Positions 36,650-50,891 of a stretch of DNA of 64,000 nucleotides are shown in pieces (within the stretch, counting starts at the first letter, position 1; each line of letters begins with the position of its first letter). Both the position numbers and the translations under genes were made by a program. The stretch is taken from assembly GCA_033782935.1 (NCBI GenBank), contig JAWQEG010001306.1:1302001-1366000 (forward strand). The letters run 5' to 3'. The DNA is from Petrolisthes cinctipes (Eukaryota; Arthropoda; Malacostraca; Decapoda; Porcellanidae). The notes beneath the pieces were generated by a model. That model was given only the letters and a program-made list of their open reading frames with translations. It was not told where the DNA came from and did no database searches.

Positions 36650-39299
36650 TCTGTACATGCCTACACCGTGTTAGATTATTTTCAAAATTCAGGCCCAAAA
36701 CATGCTGAAAATCGATATTTTTGGTGCCCAAAGTCAATATGTGCATGTATCTTCTGTACCCGTTTATATCTCAAATTCAGGCTCAAAACACCCGAAAATT
36801 CAATATTTTGGGGTCCCAGAAGCAATCTGTACATGCCTACTCAGTGCTAGAATATTTTCAAAATATAGGCTAAAAACATGCTAAAAATCGATCTTTTAGG
36901 TGCAAAAAAGTAGATATCTCAAATTCAGTCCCAAAACACCCGAAAATTCGATATTTAGGGGTCCCAGAAGCGATCTGTACATGCCTACTCCGTGGTAGAG
37001 TATTTTCAAAATACATGCTCAAAACATACTGAAAATCGATCTTTTAGGTGCACAAAAGTTGATATGTGCATGCATCTTCAGTACCCGTTTATATCTCAAA
37101 TTCAGGCTCAAAACACCCGAAAATTCAATATTTTGGGGTCCCAGAAGCAATCTGTACATGCCTACACAGTGTTAGAGTATTTTCAAAATAAAGGCCCAAA
37201 ACATGCTGAAAATCGATATTTTAGATGCCCAAAGTCAATATGTGCATGTATCTTCTGTACCCGTTTATATCTCAAATTCAGGCTCAAAACACCCGAAAAT
37301 TCAATATTTTGGGGTCCCAGAAGCAATCTGTACATGCCTACACAGTGATAGAATATTTTCAAAATATAGGCTAAAAACATGCTAAAAATCGACATTTTAT
37401 GTGCCAAAAAATCGATATCTCAAATTCAGTCCCAAAACACCCGAAAATTCGATATTTAGAGGTCCCAGAAGGTATCTGTACATGCCTACTCCGTGTTAGA
37501 GTATTTTCAAAATACAGGCCAAAAACATACTGAAAATCGATCTTTTAGGTGCCCAAAAGTCGATATGTGCATGCATCTTCTGTACCCGTTTATATCTCAA
37601 ATTCTGGCCCTAAACACCCGAAAATTCGATATTTTGGGGTCCCAGAAGCGATCTGTACATGCCTACTCCGTGTTAGAGTATTTTCAAAATTCAGGCCCAA
37701 AACATGCTGAAAATCGATATTTTAGATGCCCAAAGTCAATATGTGTATGTATCTTCTGTACCCGTTTATATCTCAAAATCAGGCTCAAAACACCCGAAAA
37801 TTCAATATTTCGGGGTCCCTGAAGCTATCTGTACATGCCTACACAGTGCTAGAATATTTTCAAAATATAGGCTAAAAATGCTAAAAATCGACATTTTAGG
37901 TGCCAAAAAATCGATATCTCAAATTCAGTCCCAAAACACCCGAAAATTCGATATTTAGAGGTCCCAGAATGTATCTGTACATGCCTACACCGTGTTAGAT
38001 TATTTTCAAAATTCAGGCCCAAAACATGCTGAAAATCGATATTTTTGGTGCCCAAAGTCAATATGTGCATGTATCTTCTGTACCCGTTTATATCTCAAAT
38101 TCAGGCTCAAAACACCCGAAAATTCAATATTTTGGGGTCCCAGAAGCAATCTGTACATGCCTACTCAGTGCTAGAATATTTTCAAAATATAGGCTAAAAA
38201 CATGCTAAAAATCGATCTTTTAGGTGCAAAAAAGTAGATATCTCAAATTCAGTCCCAAAACACCCGAAAATTCGATATTTAGGGGTCCCAGAAGCGATCT
38301 GTACATGCCTACTCCGTGGTAGAGTATTTTCAAAATACATGCTCAAAACATACTGAAAATCGATCTTTTAGGTGCACAAAAGTTGATATGTGCATGCATC
38401 TTCAGTACCCGTTTATATCTCAAATTCAGGCTCAAAACACCCGAAAATTCAATATTTTGGGGTCCCAGAAGCAATCTGTACATGCCTACACAGTGTTAGA
38501 GTATTTTCAAAATATAGGCCCAAAACATGCTGAAAATCGATATTTTAGATGCCCAAAGTCAATATGTGCATGTATCTTCTGTACCCGTTTATATCTCAAA
38601 TTGAGGCTCAAAACACCCGAAAATTCAATATTTTGGGGTCCCAGAAGCAATCTGTACATGCCTACACAGTGATAGAATATTTTCAAAATATAGGCTAAAA
38701 ACATGCTAAAAATCGACATTTTAGGTGCCAAAAAATCGATATCTCAAATTCAGTCCCAAAACACCCGAAAATTCGATATTTAGAGGTCCCAGAAGGTATC
38801 TGTACATGCCTACTCCGTGTTAGAGTATTTTCAAAATACAGGCCAAAAACATACTGAAAATCGATCTTTTAGGTGCCCAAAAGTCGATATGTGCATGCAT
38901 CTTCTGTACCCGTTTATATCTCAAATTCTGGCCCTAAACACCCGAAAATTCGATATTTTGGGGTCCCAGAAGCGATCTGTACATGCCTACTCCGTGTTAG
39001 AGTATTTTCAAAATTCAGGCCCAAAACATGCTGAAAATCGATATTTTAGATGCCCAAAGTCAATATGTGTATGTATCTTCTGTACCCGTTTATATCTCAA
39101 ATTCAGGCTCAAAACACCCTAAAATTCAATATTTTGGGGTCCCAGAAGCAATCTGTACATGCCTACACAGTGCTAGAATATTTTCAAAATATAGGCTAAA
39201 AACATGCTAAAAATCGACATTTTAGGTGCCAAAAAATCGATATCTCAAATTCAGTCCCAAAACACCCGAAAATTCGATATTTAGAGGTCCCAGAATGTA
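36650..39299 (+). repeat. 1324-bp tandem duplication
   Basis: Two copies of B C A B C A B C joined near 37974. Shared markers are GCAAAAAAGTAGATATC, CTCCGTGGTAGAG, AAAAGTTGATATG, CACAGTGATAGAA and TATGTGTATGTATC. The first copy ends in a 146-bp C (GGCTAAAAATGCTAAAA, 2 bp shorter). Related sequence recurs near 42.9-44.1 kb. Confidence 0.8.
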
Positions 39300-42200
39300 T
39301 CTGTACATGCCTACACCGTGTTAGATTATTTTCAAAATTCAGGCCCAAAACATGCTGAAAATCGATATTTTTGGTGCCCAAAGTCAATATGTGCATGTAT
39401 CATCTGTACCCGTTTATATCTCAAATTCAGGCTCAAAACACCCGAAAATTCAATATTTTGGGGTCCCAGAAGCAATCTGTACATGCCTACTCAGTGCTAG
39501 AATATTTTCAAAATATAGGCTAAAAACATGCTAAAAATCGATCTTTTATGTGCCAAAAAGTAGATATCTCAAATTCAGTCCCAAAACACCCGAAAATTCG
39601 ATATTTAGGGGTCCCAGAAGCGATCTGTACATGCCTACTCCGTGTTAGAGTATTTTCAAAATACATGCTCAAAACATACTGAAAATCGATCTTTTAGGTG
39701 CACAAAAGTCGATATGTGCATGCATCTTCAGTACCCGTTTATATCTCAAATTCAGGCTCAAAACACCCGAAAATTCGATATTTTGGGGTCCCAGAAGCAA
39801 TCTGTACATGCCTACTCTGTGTTAGAGTATTTTCAAAATACAGGCCCAAAACATGCTGAAAATCGATATTTTAGATGCCCAAAGTCAATATGTGCATGTA
39901 TCTTCTGTACCCGTTTATATCTCAAATTCAGGCTCAAAACACCCAAAAATTCAATATTTTGGGGTCCCAGAAGCAATCTGTACATGCCTACACAGTGCTA
40001 GAATATTTTCAAAATATAGGGTTAAAACATGCTAAAAATCGACATTTTAGGTGCCAAAAAGTCGATATCTCAAACTCAGGCTCAAAACACCTGAAAATTC
40101 AATATTTTGGGGTCCCAGAAGCAATCTGTACAGTGCTAGAATATTTTCAAAATATAGGCTAAAAACAAGCTAAAAATCGACATTTTAGGTGCCAAAAAAT
40201 CGATATCTCAAATTCAGTCCCAAAACACCCGAAAATTCGATATTTAGAGGTCCCAGAAGGTATCTGTACATGCCTACTCCGTGTTAGAGTATTTTCAAAA
40301 TACAGGCCTAAAACATACTGAAAATCGATCTTTTAGGTGCCCAAAAGTCGATATGTGCATGCATCTTCTGTACCCGTTTATATCTCAAATTCTGGCCCTA
40401 AACACCCGAAAATTCGATATTTTGGGGTCCCAGAAGCGATCTGTACATGCCTACTCCGTGTTAGAGTATTTTCAAAATTCAGGCCCAAAACATGCTGAAA
40501 ATCGATATTTTTGGTGCCCAAAGTCAATATGTGCATGTATCTTCTGTACCCGTTTATATCTCAAATTCAGGCTCAAAACACCCGAAAATTCAATATTTTG
40601 GGGTCCCAGAAGCAATCTGTACATGCCTACTCAGTGCTAGAATATTTTCAAAATATAGGCTAAAAACATGCTGAAAATCGATCTTTTAGGTGCCAAAAAG
40701 TCGATATCTCAAATTCAGTCCCAAAACACCCGAAAATTCGATATTTTGGGGTCCCAGAAGCGATCTGTACATGCCTACTCCGTGTTAGAGTATTTTCAAA
40801 ATTCAGGCCCAAAACATGCTGAAAATCGATATTTTTGGCACCCAAAGTCAATATGCGCATGTATCTTCTGTACCCGTTTATATCTCAAATTCAGGCTCAA
40901 AACACCCGAAAATTCAATATTTTGGGGTCCCAGAAGCAATCTGTACATGCCTACTCAGTGCTAGAATATTTTCAAAATATAGGCTAAAAACATGCTAAAA
41001 ATCGATCTTTTAGGTGCCAAAAAGTCGATATCTCAAATTCAGTCCCAAAACACCCGAAAATTCGATATTTAGGGGTCACAGAATCGATCTGTACATGCCT
41101 ACTCCGTGTTAGAGTATTTTCAAAATACATGCTCAAAACATACTGAAAATCGATCTTTTAGGTGCACAAAAGTCGATATGTGCATGCATCTTCAGTACCC
41201 GTTTATATCTCAAATTCAGGCTCAAAACACCCGAAAATTCAATATTTTGGGGTCCCAGAAGCAATCTGTACATGCCTACTCAGTGTTAGAGTATTTTCAA
41301 AATACAGGCCCAAAACATGCTGAAAATCGATATTTTAGATGCCCAAAGTCAATATGTGCATGTATCTTCTGTACCCGTTTATTTCTCAAATTCAGGCTCA
41401 AAACACCCGAAAATTCAATATTTTGGGGTCCCAGAAGCAATCTGTACATGCCTACACAGTGCTAGAATATTTTCAAAATATAGGCTAAAAACATGCTAAA
41501 AATCGACATTTTAGGTGCCAAAAAATCGATATCTCAAATTCAGTCCCAAAACACCCGAAAATTCGATATTTAGAGGTCCCAGAAGGTATCTGTACATGCT
41601 TACTCCGTGTTAGAGTATTTTCAAATTTCAGGCCCAAAACATGTTGAAAATCGATATTTTTGGTGCCCAAAGTCAATATGTGCATGTATCTTCTGTACCC
41701 GTTTATATCTCAAATTCAGGCTCAAAACACCCGAAAATTCAATATTTTGGGGTCCCAGAAGCAATCTGTACATGCCTACTTAGTGCTAGAATATTTTCAA
41801 AATAAAGGCTAAAAACATGCTAAAAATCGATCTTTTAGGTGCCAAAAAGTCGATATCTCGAATTCAGTCCCAAAACACCCGAAAAATTCGATATTTAGGG
41901 GTCCCAGAAGCGATCTGTACATGCCTACTCCGTGTTAGAGTATTTTCAAAATACATGCTCAAAACATACTGAAAATCGATCTTTTAGGTGCACAAAATTC
42001 GATATGTGCATGCATCTTCAGTACCCGTTTATATCTCAAATTCAGGCTCAAAACACCCGAAAATTCAATATTTTGGGGTCTCAGAAGCAATCTGTACATG
42101 CCTACTCCGTGTTAGAGTATTTTCAATATACAGGCCAAAAACAAACTGAAAATCGATCTTTTAGGAGCCCAAATGTCGATATGTGCATGCATCTTCTGTA

Positions 42201-43593
42201 CCCGTTTATATCTCAAATTCAGTCCCAAAACACCCGAAAATACGATATTTAGAGGTCCCAGAAGGTATCTGTACATGCCTAAACCGTGTTAGATTATTTT
42301 CAAAATTCAGGCCCAAAACATGCTGAAAATCGATATTTTTGGTGCCCAAAGTCAATATGTGCATGTATCTTCTGTACCCGTTTATATCTCAAATTCAGGC
42401 TCAAAACACCCGAAAATTCAATATTTTGGGGTCCCAGAAGCAATCTGTACATGCCTACTCAGTGTTAGAGTATTTTCAAAATACAGGCCCAAAACATGCT
42501 GAAAATCGATATTTTAGATGCCCAAAGTCAATACGTGCATGTATCTTTGTACCCGTTTATATCTCAAATTCAGGCTCAAAACACCCGAAAATTCAATATT
42601 TTGGGGTCCCAGAAGCAATCTGTACATGCCTACACAGTGCTAGAATATTTTCAAAATATAGGCTAAAAACATGCTAAAAATCGACATTTTAGGTGCCAAA
42701 AAGTCGATATCTCAAATTCAGTCCCAAAACACCCGAAAATTCGATATTTAGGGGTCCCAGAAGCGATCTGTACATGCCTACTCCGTGTTAGAGTATTTTC
42801 AAAATACATGCTCAAAACATACTGAAAATCGATCTCTTAGGTGCCCGCCCAAAAGTCGATATGTGCATGCATCTTCTGTACCCGTTTATATCTCAAATTC
42901 TGTCCCTAAACACCCGAAAATTCGATATTTTGTGGTCCCAGAAGCGATCTGTACATGCCTACTCCGTGTTAGAGTATTTTCAAAATTCAGGCCCAAAACA
43001 TGCTGAAAATCGATATTTTAGATGCCCAAAGTCAATATGTGTATGTATCTTCTGTACCCGTTTATATCTCAAAATCAGGCTCAAAACACCCGAAAATTCA
43101 ATATTTCGGGGTCCCAGAAGCTATCTGTACATGCCTACACAGTGCTAGAATATTTTCAAAATATAGGCTAAAATTGCTAAAAATCGACATTTTAGGTGCC
43201 AAAAAATCGATATCTCAAATTCAGTCCCAAAACACCCGAAAATTCGATATTTAGAGGTCCCAGAATGTATCTGTACATGCCTACACCGTGTTAGATTATT
43301 TTCAAAATTCAGGCCCAAAACATGCTGAAAATCGATATTTTTGGTGCCCAAAGTCAATATGTGCATGTATCTTCTGTACCCGTTTATATCTCAAATTCAG
43401 GCTCAAAACACCCGAAAATTCAATATTTTGGGGTCCCAGAAGCAATCTGTACATGCCTACTCAGTGCTAGAATATTTTCAAAATATAGGCTAAAAACATG
43501 CTAAAAATCGATCTTTTAGGTGCCAAAAAGTAGATATCTCAAATTCAGTCCCAAAACACCCGAAAATTCGATATTTAGGGGTCCCAGAAGCGA
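39300..43593 (+). repeat. Mosaic satellite block with irregular order
   Basis: Order: B C A B C c A B C B C A B C B C149 A A B B175 C A181 B C146 B C. It is the most irregular part of the window. It holds a C-c pair near 39977-40262, an A-A pair near 41914-42267, a B-B175 pair near 42268-42618, a 181-bp A with a 4-bp insertion (GGTGCCCGCCCAAAAG near 42840), and a 146-bp C (GGCTAAAATTGCTAAAA). Confidence 0.75.
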
Positions 43594-46471
43594 TCTGTAC
43601 ATGCCTACTCCGTGGTAGAGTATTTTCAAAATACATGCTCAAAACATACTGAAAATCGATCTTTTAGGTGCACAAAAGTCAATATGTGCATGCATCTTCA
43701 GTACCCGTTTATATCTCAAATTCAGGCTCAAAACACCCGAAAATTCAATATTTTGGGGTCCCAGAAGCAATCTGTACATGCCTACACAGTGTTAGAGTAT
43801 TTTCAAAATAAAGGCCCAAAACATGCTGAAAATCGATATTTTAGATGCCCAAAGTCAATATGTGCATGTATCTTCTGTACCCGTTTATATCTCAAATTCA
43901 GGCTCAAAACACCCGAAAATTCAATATTTTGGGGTCCCAGAAGCAATCTGTACATGCCTACACAGTGATAGAATATTTTCAAAATATAGGCTAAAAACAT
44001 GCTAAAAATCGACATTTTAGGTGCCAAAAAATCGACATCTCAAATTCAGTCCCAAAACACCCGAAAATTCGATATTTAGAGGTCCCAGAAGGTATCTGTA
44101 CATGCCTACTCCGTGTTAGAGTATTTTCAAAATACAGGCCAAAAACATACTGAAAATCGATCTCTTAGGTGCCCAAAAGTCGATATGTGCATGCATCTTC
44201 TGTACCCGTTTATATCTCAAATTCTGGCCCTAAACACCCGAAAATTCGATATTTTGGGGTCCCAGAAGCGATCTGTACATGCCTACTCAGTGTTAGAGTA
44301 TTTTCAAAATTCAGGCCCAAAACATGCTGAAAATCGATATTTTTGGTGCCCAAAGTCAATATGTGCATGTATCTTCTGTACCCGTTTATATCTCAAATTC
44401 AGGCTCAAAACACCCAAAAATTCAATATTTTGGGGTCCCAGAAGCAATCTGTACAGTGCTAGAATATTTTCAAAATATAGGCTAAAAACATGCTAAAAAT
44501 CGATATTTTAGGTGCCAAAAAGTCGATATCTCAAATTCAGTCCCAAAACACCCGAAAATTCGATATTTAGGGGTCCCAGAAGCGATCTGTACATGTATAC
44601 TCCGTGTTAGAGTATTTTCAAAATATATGCTCAAAACATACTGAAAATTGATCTTTTAGGTGCACAAAAGTCGATATGTGCATGCATCTTCTGTACCCGT
44701 TTATATCTCAAATTCTGGCCCTAAACACCCGAAAATTCGATATTTTGGGGTCCCAGAAGCGATCTGTACATGCCTACTCCGTGTTAGAGTATTTTCAAAA
44801 TTCAGGCCCAAAACATGCTGAAAATCGATATTTTTGGTGCCCAAAGTCAATATGTGCATGTATCTTCTGTACCCGTTTATATTTCAAATTCAGGCTCAAA
44901 ACACCCGAAAATTCAATATTTTGGGGTCCCAGAAGCAATCTGTACAGTGCTAGAATATTTTCAAAATATAGGCTAAAAACATGCTAAAAATCGATCTTTT
45001 AGGTGCCAAAAAGTCGATATCTCAAATTCAGTCCCAAAACACCCGAAAATTCGATATTTAGGGGTCCCAGAAGGTATCTGTACATGCTTACTCCGTGTTA
45101 GAGTATTTTCAAAATACATGCTCAAAACATACTGAAAATCGATCTTTTAGGTGCACAAAAGTCGATATGTGCATGCATCTTCAGTACCCGTTTATATCTC
45201 AAATTCAGGCTCAAAACACCCGAAAATTCGATATTTTGGGGTCCCAGAAGCAATCTGTACATGCCTACTCAGTGTTAGAGTATTTTCAAAATACAGGCCC
45301 AAAACATGCTGAAAATCGATATTTTAGATGCCCAAAGTCAATATGTGCATGTATCTTCTGTACCCGTTTATATCTCAAATTCAGGCTCAAAACACCCAAA
45401 AATTCAATATTTTGGGGTCCCAGAAGCAATCTGTACATGCCTACACAGTGCTAGAATATTTTCAAAATATAGGGTTAAAACATGCTAAAAATCGACATTT
45501 TAGGTGCCAAAAAGTCGATATCTCAAATTCAGGCTCAAAACACCCGAAAATTCAATATTTTGGGGTCCCAGAAGCAATCTGTACAGTGCTAGAATATTTT
45601 CAAAATATAGGCTAAAAACAAGCTAAAAATCGACATTTTAGGTGCCAAAAAGTCGATATCTCAAATTCAGTCCCAAAACACCCGAAAATTCGATATTTAG
45701 GGGTCCCAGAAGCGATCTGTACATGTATACTCCTAGTTAGAGTATTTTCAAAATATATGCTCAAAACATACTGAAAATCGATCTTTTAGGTGCACAAAAG
45801 TCAATATGTGCATGCATCTTCAGTACCCGTTTATATCTCAAATTTAGGCTCAAAACACCCGAAAATTCAATATTTTGGGGTCCCAGAAGCAATCTGTACA
45901 TGCCTACACAGTGCTAGAATATTTTCAAAATATAGGCTAAAAAACATGCTAAAAATCGACATTTTAGGTGCCAAAAAATCGATATCTCAAATTCAGTCAC
46001 AAAACACCCGAAAATTCGATATTTAGAGGTCCCAGAAGGTATCTGTACATGCCTACTCCGTGTTAGAGTATTTTCAAAATTCAGGCCCAAAACATGCTGA
46101 AAATCGATATTTTAGATGCCCAAAGTCAATATGTGTATGTATCTTCTGTACCCGTTTATATCTCAAATTCAGGCTCAAAACACCCGAAAATTCAATATTT
46201 TGGGGTCCCAGAAGCAATCTGTAAATGCCTACACAGTGCTAGAATATTTTCAAAATATAGGCTAAAAACATGCTAAAAATCGACATTATAGGTGCCAAAA
46301 AATCGATATCTCAAATTCAGTCCCAAAACACCCGAAAATTCGATATTTAGAAGTCCCAGAATGTATCTGTACATGCCTACACCGTGTTAGATTATTTTCA
46401 AAATTCATGCCCAAAACATGCTGAAAATCGATATTTTTGGTGCCCAAAGTCAATATGTGCATGTATCTTCT
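43594..46471 (+). repeat. Satellite block rich in 138-bp monomers
   Basis: Order: A B C A B c A B c A B C c A C149 B C. Four of the 138-bp intervals fall here, each preceded by TCTGTACAGTGCT. About 43.6-45.9 kb recurs at about 48.4-50.6 kb (offset 4744-4745) and in part at 53.3-54.7 kb. ACACCCAAAAATTC marks the shared copies. Confidence 0.75.
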
Positions 46472-49400
46472 GTACCCGTTTATATCTCAAATTCAGGCTC
46501 AAAACACCCGAAAATTCAATATTTTGGGGTCCCAGAAGCAATCTGTACATGCCTACACAGTGTTAGAGTATTTTCAAAATACAGGCCCAAAACATGCAGA
46601 AAATCGATATTTTAGATGCCCAAAGTCAATATGTGCATGTATTTTCTGTACCAGTTTATATCTCAAATTCAGGCTCAAAACACCCGAAAATTCAATATTT
46701 TGGGGTCCCAGAAGCAATCTGTACATGCCTACACAGTGCTAGAATATTTTCAAAATATAGGCTAAAAACATGCTAAAAATCGACATTTTAGGTGTCAAAA
46801 AATCGATATCTCAAATTCAGTCCCAAAACACCCGAAAATTCGGTATTTAGAGGTCCCAGAAGGTATCTGTACATGACTACTCCGTGTTAGAGTATTTTCA
46901 AAATACAGGCCAAAAACATACTGAAAATCGATCTTTTAGCTGCCCAAAAGTCGATATGTGCATGCATCTTCTGTACCCGTTTATATCTCAAATTCTGGCC
47001 CTAAACACCCGAAAATTCGATATTTTGTGGTCCCAGAAGCGATCTGTACATGCCTACTCCGTGTTAGAGTATTTTCAAAATTCAGGCCCAAAACATGCTG
47101 AAAATCGATATTTTTGGTGCCCAAAGTCAATATGTGCATGTATCTTCTGTACCCGTTTATATCTCAAATTCAGGCTCAAAACACCCGAAAATTCAATATT
47201 TTGGGGTCCCAGAAGCAATCTGTACATGCCTACTCAGTGCTAGAATATTTTCAAAATATAGGCTAAAAACATGCTGAAAATCGATCTTTTAGGTGCCAAA
47301 AAGTCGATATCTCAAATTCAGTCCCAAAACACCCGAAAATTCGATATTTTGGGGTCCCAGAAGCGATCTGTACATACCTACTCCGTGTTAGAGTATTTTC
47401 AAAATTCAGGCCCAAAACATGCTGAAAATCGATATTCTTGGTGCCCAAAGTCAATATGTGCATGTATCTTCTGTACCCGTTTATATCTCAAATTCAGGCT
47501 CAAAACACCCGAAAATTCAATATTTTGGGGTCCCAGAAGCAATCTGTACATGCCTACTCAGTGCTAGAATATTTTCAAAATATAGGCTAAAAACATGCTG
47601 AAAATCGATCATTTAGGTGCCAAAAAGTCGATATCTCAAATTCAGTCCCAATACACCCGAAAATTCGATATTTTGGGGTCCCAGAAGCGATCTGTACATG
47701 CCTACTCCGTGTTAGAGTATTTTCAAAATTCAGGCCCAAAACATGCTTAAAATCGATATTTTTGGCACCCAAAGTCAATATGTGCATGTATCTTCTGTAC
47801 CCGTTTATATCTCAAATTCAGGCTCAAAACACCCGAAAATTCAATATTTTGGGGTCCCAGAAGCAATCTGTATATGCCTACTCAGTGCTAGAATATTTTC
47901 AAAATATAGGCTAAAAACATGCTAAAAATCGATCTTTTAGGTGCCAAAAAGTCGATATCTAAAATTCAGTCCCAAAACACCCGAAAATTCGATATTTAGG
48001 GGTCCCAGAAGCGATCTGTACATGCCTACTCCGTGTTAGAGTATTTTCAAAATACATGCTCAAAACATACTGAAAATCGATCTTTTAGGTGCACAAAAGT
48101 CGATATGTGCATGCATCTTCAGTACCCGTTTATATCTCAAATTCAGGCTCAAAACACCCGAAAAATCAATATTTTGGGGTCCCAGAAGCAATCTGTACAT
48201 GCCTACTCAGTGCTAGAATATTTTCAAAATATAGGCTAAAAACATGCTAAAAATCGATCTTTAAGTGCCAAAAAGTCGATATCTCAAATTCAGTCCCAAA
48301 ACACCCGAAAATTCGTTATTTAGGGGTCCCAGAAGCGATCTGTACATGCCTACTCCGTGTTAGAGTATTTTCAAAATACATGCTCAAAACATACTGAAAA
48401 TCGATCTTTTAGGTGCACAAAAGTCGATATGTGCATGCATCTTCAGTACCCGTTTATATCTCAAATTCAGGCTCAAAACACCCGAAAATTCAATATTTTG
48501 GGGTCCCAGAAGCAATCTGTACATGCCTACTCAGTGTTAGAGTATTTTCAAAATAAAGGCCCAAAACATGCTGAAAATCGATATTTTAGATGCCCAAAGT
48601 CAATATGTGCATGTATCTTCTGTACCCGTTTATATCTCAAATTCAGGCTCAAAACACCCGAAAATTCAATATTTTGGGGTCCCAGAAGCAATCTGTACAT
48701 GCCTACACAGTGATAGAATATTTTCAAAATATAGGCTAAAAACATGCTAAAAATCGACATTTTAGGTGCCAAAAAATCGATATCTCAAATTCAGTCCCAA
48801 AACACCCGAAAATTCGATATTTAGAGGTCCCAGAAGGTATCTGTACATGCTACTCCGTGTTAGAGTATTTTCAAAATACAGGCCAAAAACATACTGAAAA
48901 TCGATCTCTTAGGTGCCCAAAATTCGATATGTGCATGCATCTTCTGTACCCGTTTATATCTCAAATTCTGGCCCTAAACACCCGAAAATTCGATATTTTG
49001 GGGTCCCAGAAGCAATCTGTACATGCCTACTCCGTGTTAGAGTATTTTCAAAATTCAGGCCCAAAACATGCTGAAAATCGATATTTTTGGTGCCCAAAGT
49101 CAATATGTGCATGTATCTTCTGTACCCGTTTATATCTCAAATTCAGGCTCAAAACACCCAAAAATTCAATATTTTGGGGTCCCAGAAGCAATCTGTACAG
49201 TGCTAGAATATTTTCAAAATATAGGCTAAAAACATGCTAAAAATCGATCTTTTAGGTGCCAAAAAGTCGATATCTCAAATTCAGTCCCAAAACACCCGAA
49301 AATTCGATATTTAGGGGTCCCAGAAGCGATCTGTACATGTATACTCCGTGTTAGAGTATTTTCAAAATATATGCTCAAAACATACTGAAAATTGATCTTT

Positions 49401-50891
49401 TAGGTGCACAAAAGTCGATATGTGCATGCATCTTCTGTACCCGTTTATATCTCAAATTCTGGCCCTAAACACCCGAAAATTCGATATTTTGGGGTCCCAG
49501 AAGCGATCTGTACATGCCTACTCCGTGTTAGAGTATTTTCAAAATTCAGGCCCAAAACATGCTGAAAATCGATATTTTTGGTGCCCAAAGTCAATATGTG
49601 CATGTATCTTCTGTACCCGTTTATATTTCAAATTCAGGCTCAAAACACCCGAAAATTCAATATTTTGGGGTCCCAGAAGCAATCTGTACAGTGCTAGAAT
49701 ATTTTCAAAATATAGGCTAAAAACATGCTAAAAATCGATCTTTTAGGTGCCAAAAAGTCGATATCTCAAATTCAGTCCCAAAACACCCGAAAATTCGATA
49801 TTTAGGGGTCCCAGAAGCGATCTGTACATGCCTACTCCGTGTTAGAGTATTTTCAAAATACATGCTCAAAACATACTGAAAATCGATCTTTTAGGTGCAC
49901 AAAAGTCGATATGTGCATGCATCTTCAGTACCCGTTTATATCTCAAATTCAGGCTCAAAACACCCGAAAATTCGATATTTTGGGGTCCCAGAAGCAATCT
50001 GTACATGCCTACTCAGTGTTAGAGTATTTTCAAAATACAGGCCCAAAACATGCTGAAAATCGATATTTTAGATGCCCAAAGTCAATATGTGCATGTATCT
50101 TCTGTACCCGTTTATATCTCAAATTCAGGCTCAAAACACCCAAAAATTCAATATTTTGGGGTCCCAGAAGCAATCTGTACATGCCTACACAGTGCTAGAA
50201 TATTTTCAAAATATAGGGTTAAAACATGCTAAAAATCGACATTTTAGGTGCCAAAAAGTCGATATCTCAAATTCAGGCTCAAAACACCTGAAAATTCAAT
50301 ATTTTGGGGTCCCAGAAGCAATCTGTACAGTGCTAGAATATTTTCAAAATATAGGCTAAAAACAAGCTAAAAATCGACATTTTAGGTGCCAAAAAGTCGA
50401 TATCTCAAATTCAGTCCCAAAACACCCGAAAATTCGATATTTAGGGGTCCCAGAAGCTATCTGTACATGTATACTACGTGTTAGAGTATTTTCAAAATAT
50501 ATGCTCAAAACATACTGAAAATCGATCTTTTAGGTGCACAAAAGTCAATATGTGCATGCATCTTCAGTACCCGTTTATATCTCAAATTTAGGCTCAAAAC
50601 ACCCGAAAATTCAATATTTTGGGGTCCCAGAAGCAATCTGTACATGCCTACTCAGTGCTAGAATATTTTCAAAATATAGGCTAAAAACATGCTAAAAATC
50701 GATCTTTTAGGTGCCAAAAAGTAGATATCTCAAATTCAGTCCCAAAACACCCGAAAATTCGATATTTAGGGGTCCCAGAAGCGATCTGTACATGCCTAAT
50801 CCTTGTTAGAGTATTTTCAAAATACATGCTCAAAACATACTGAAAATCGATCTTTTAGGTGCACAAAAGTTGATATGTGCATGCATCTTCA
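46472..50891 (+). repeat. 4420-bp tandem unit, first copy
   Basis: Order: B B C A B C B C B C A C147 A B C A176 B c A B c A B C c A C. A run of B-C dimers (324 bp) lies at 47219-47866. Private markers are GTACCAGTTTATATC, TTTTAGCTGCCC, TTGGCACCCAAAG, CCCGAAAAATCAATATT and ACATGCTACTCC (1-bp deletion). Confidence 0.8.
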
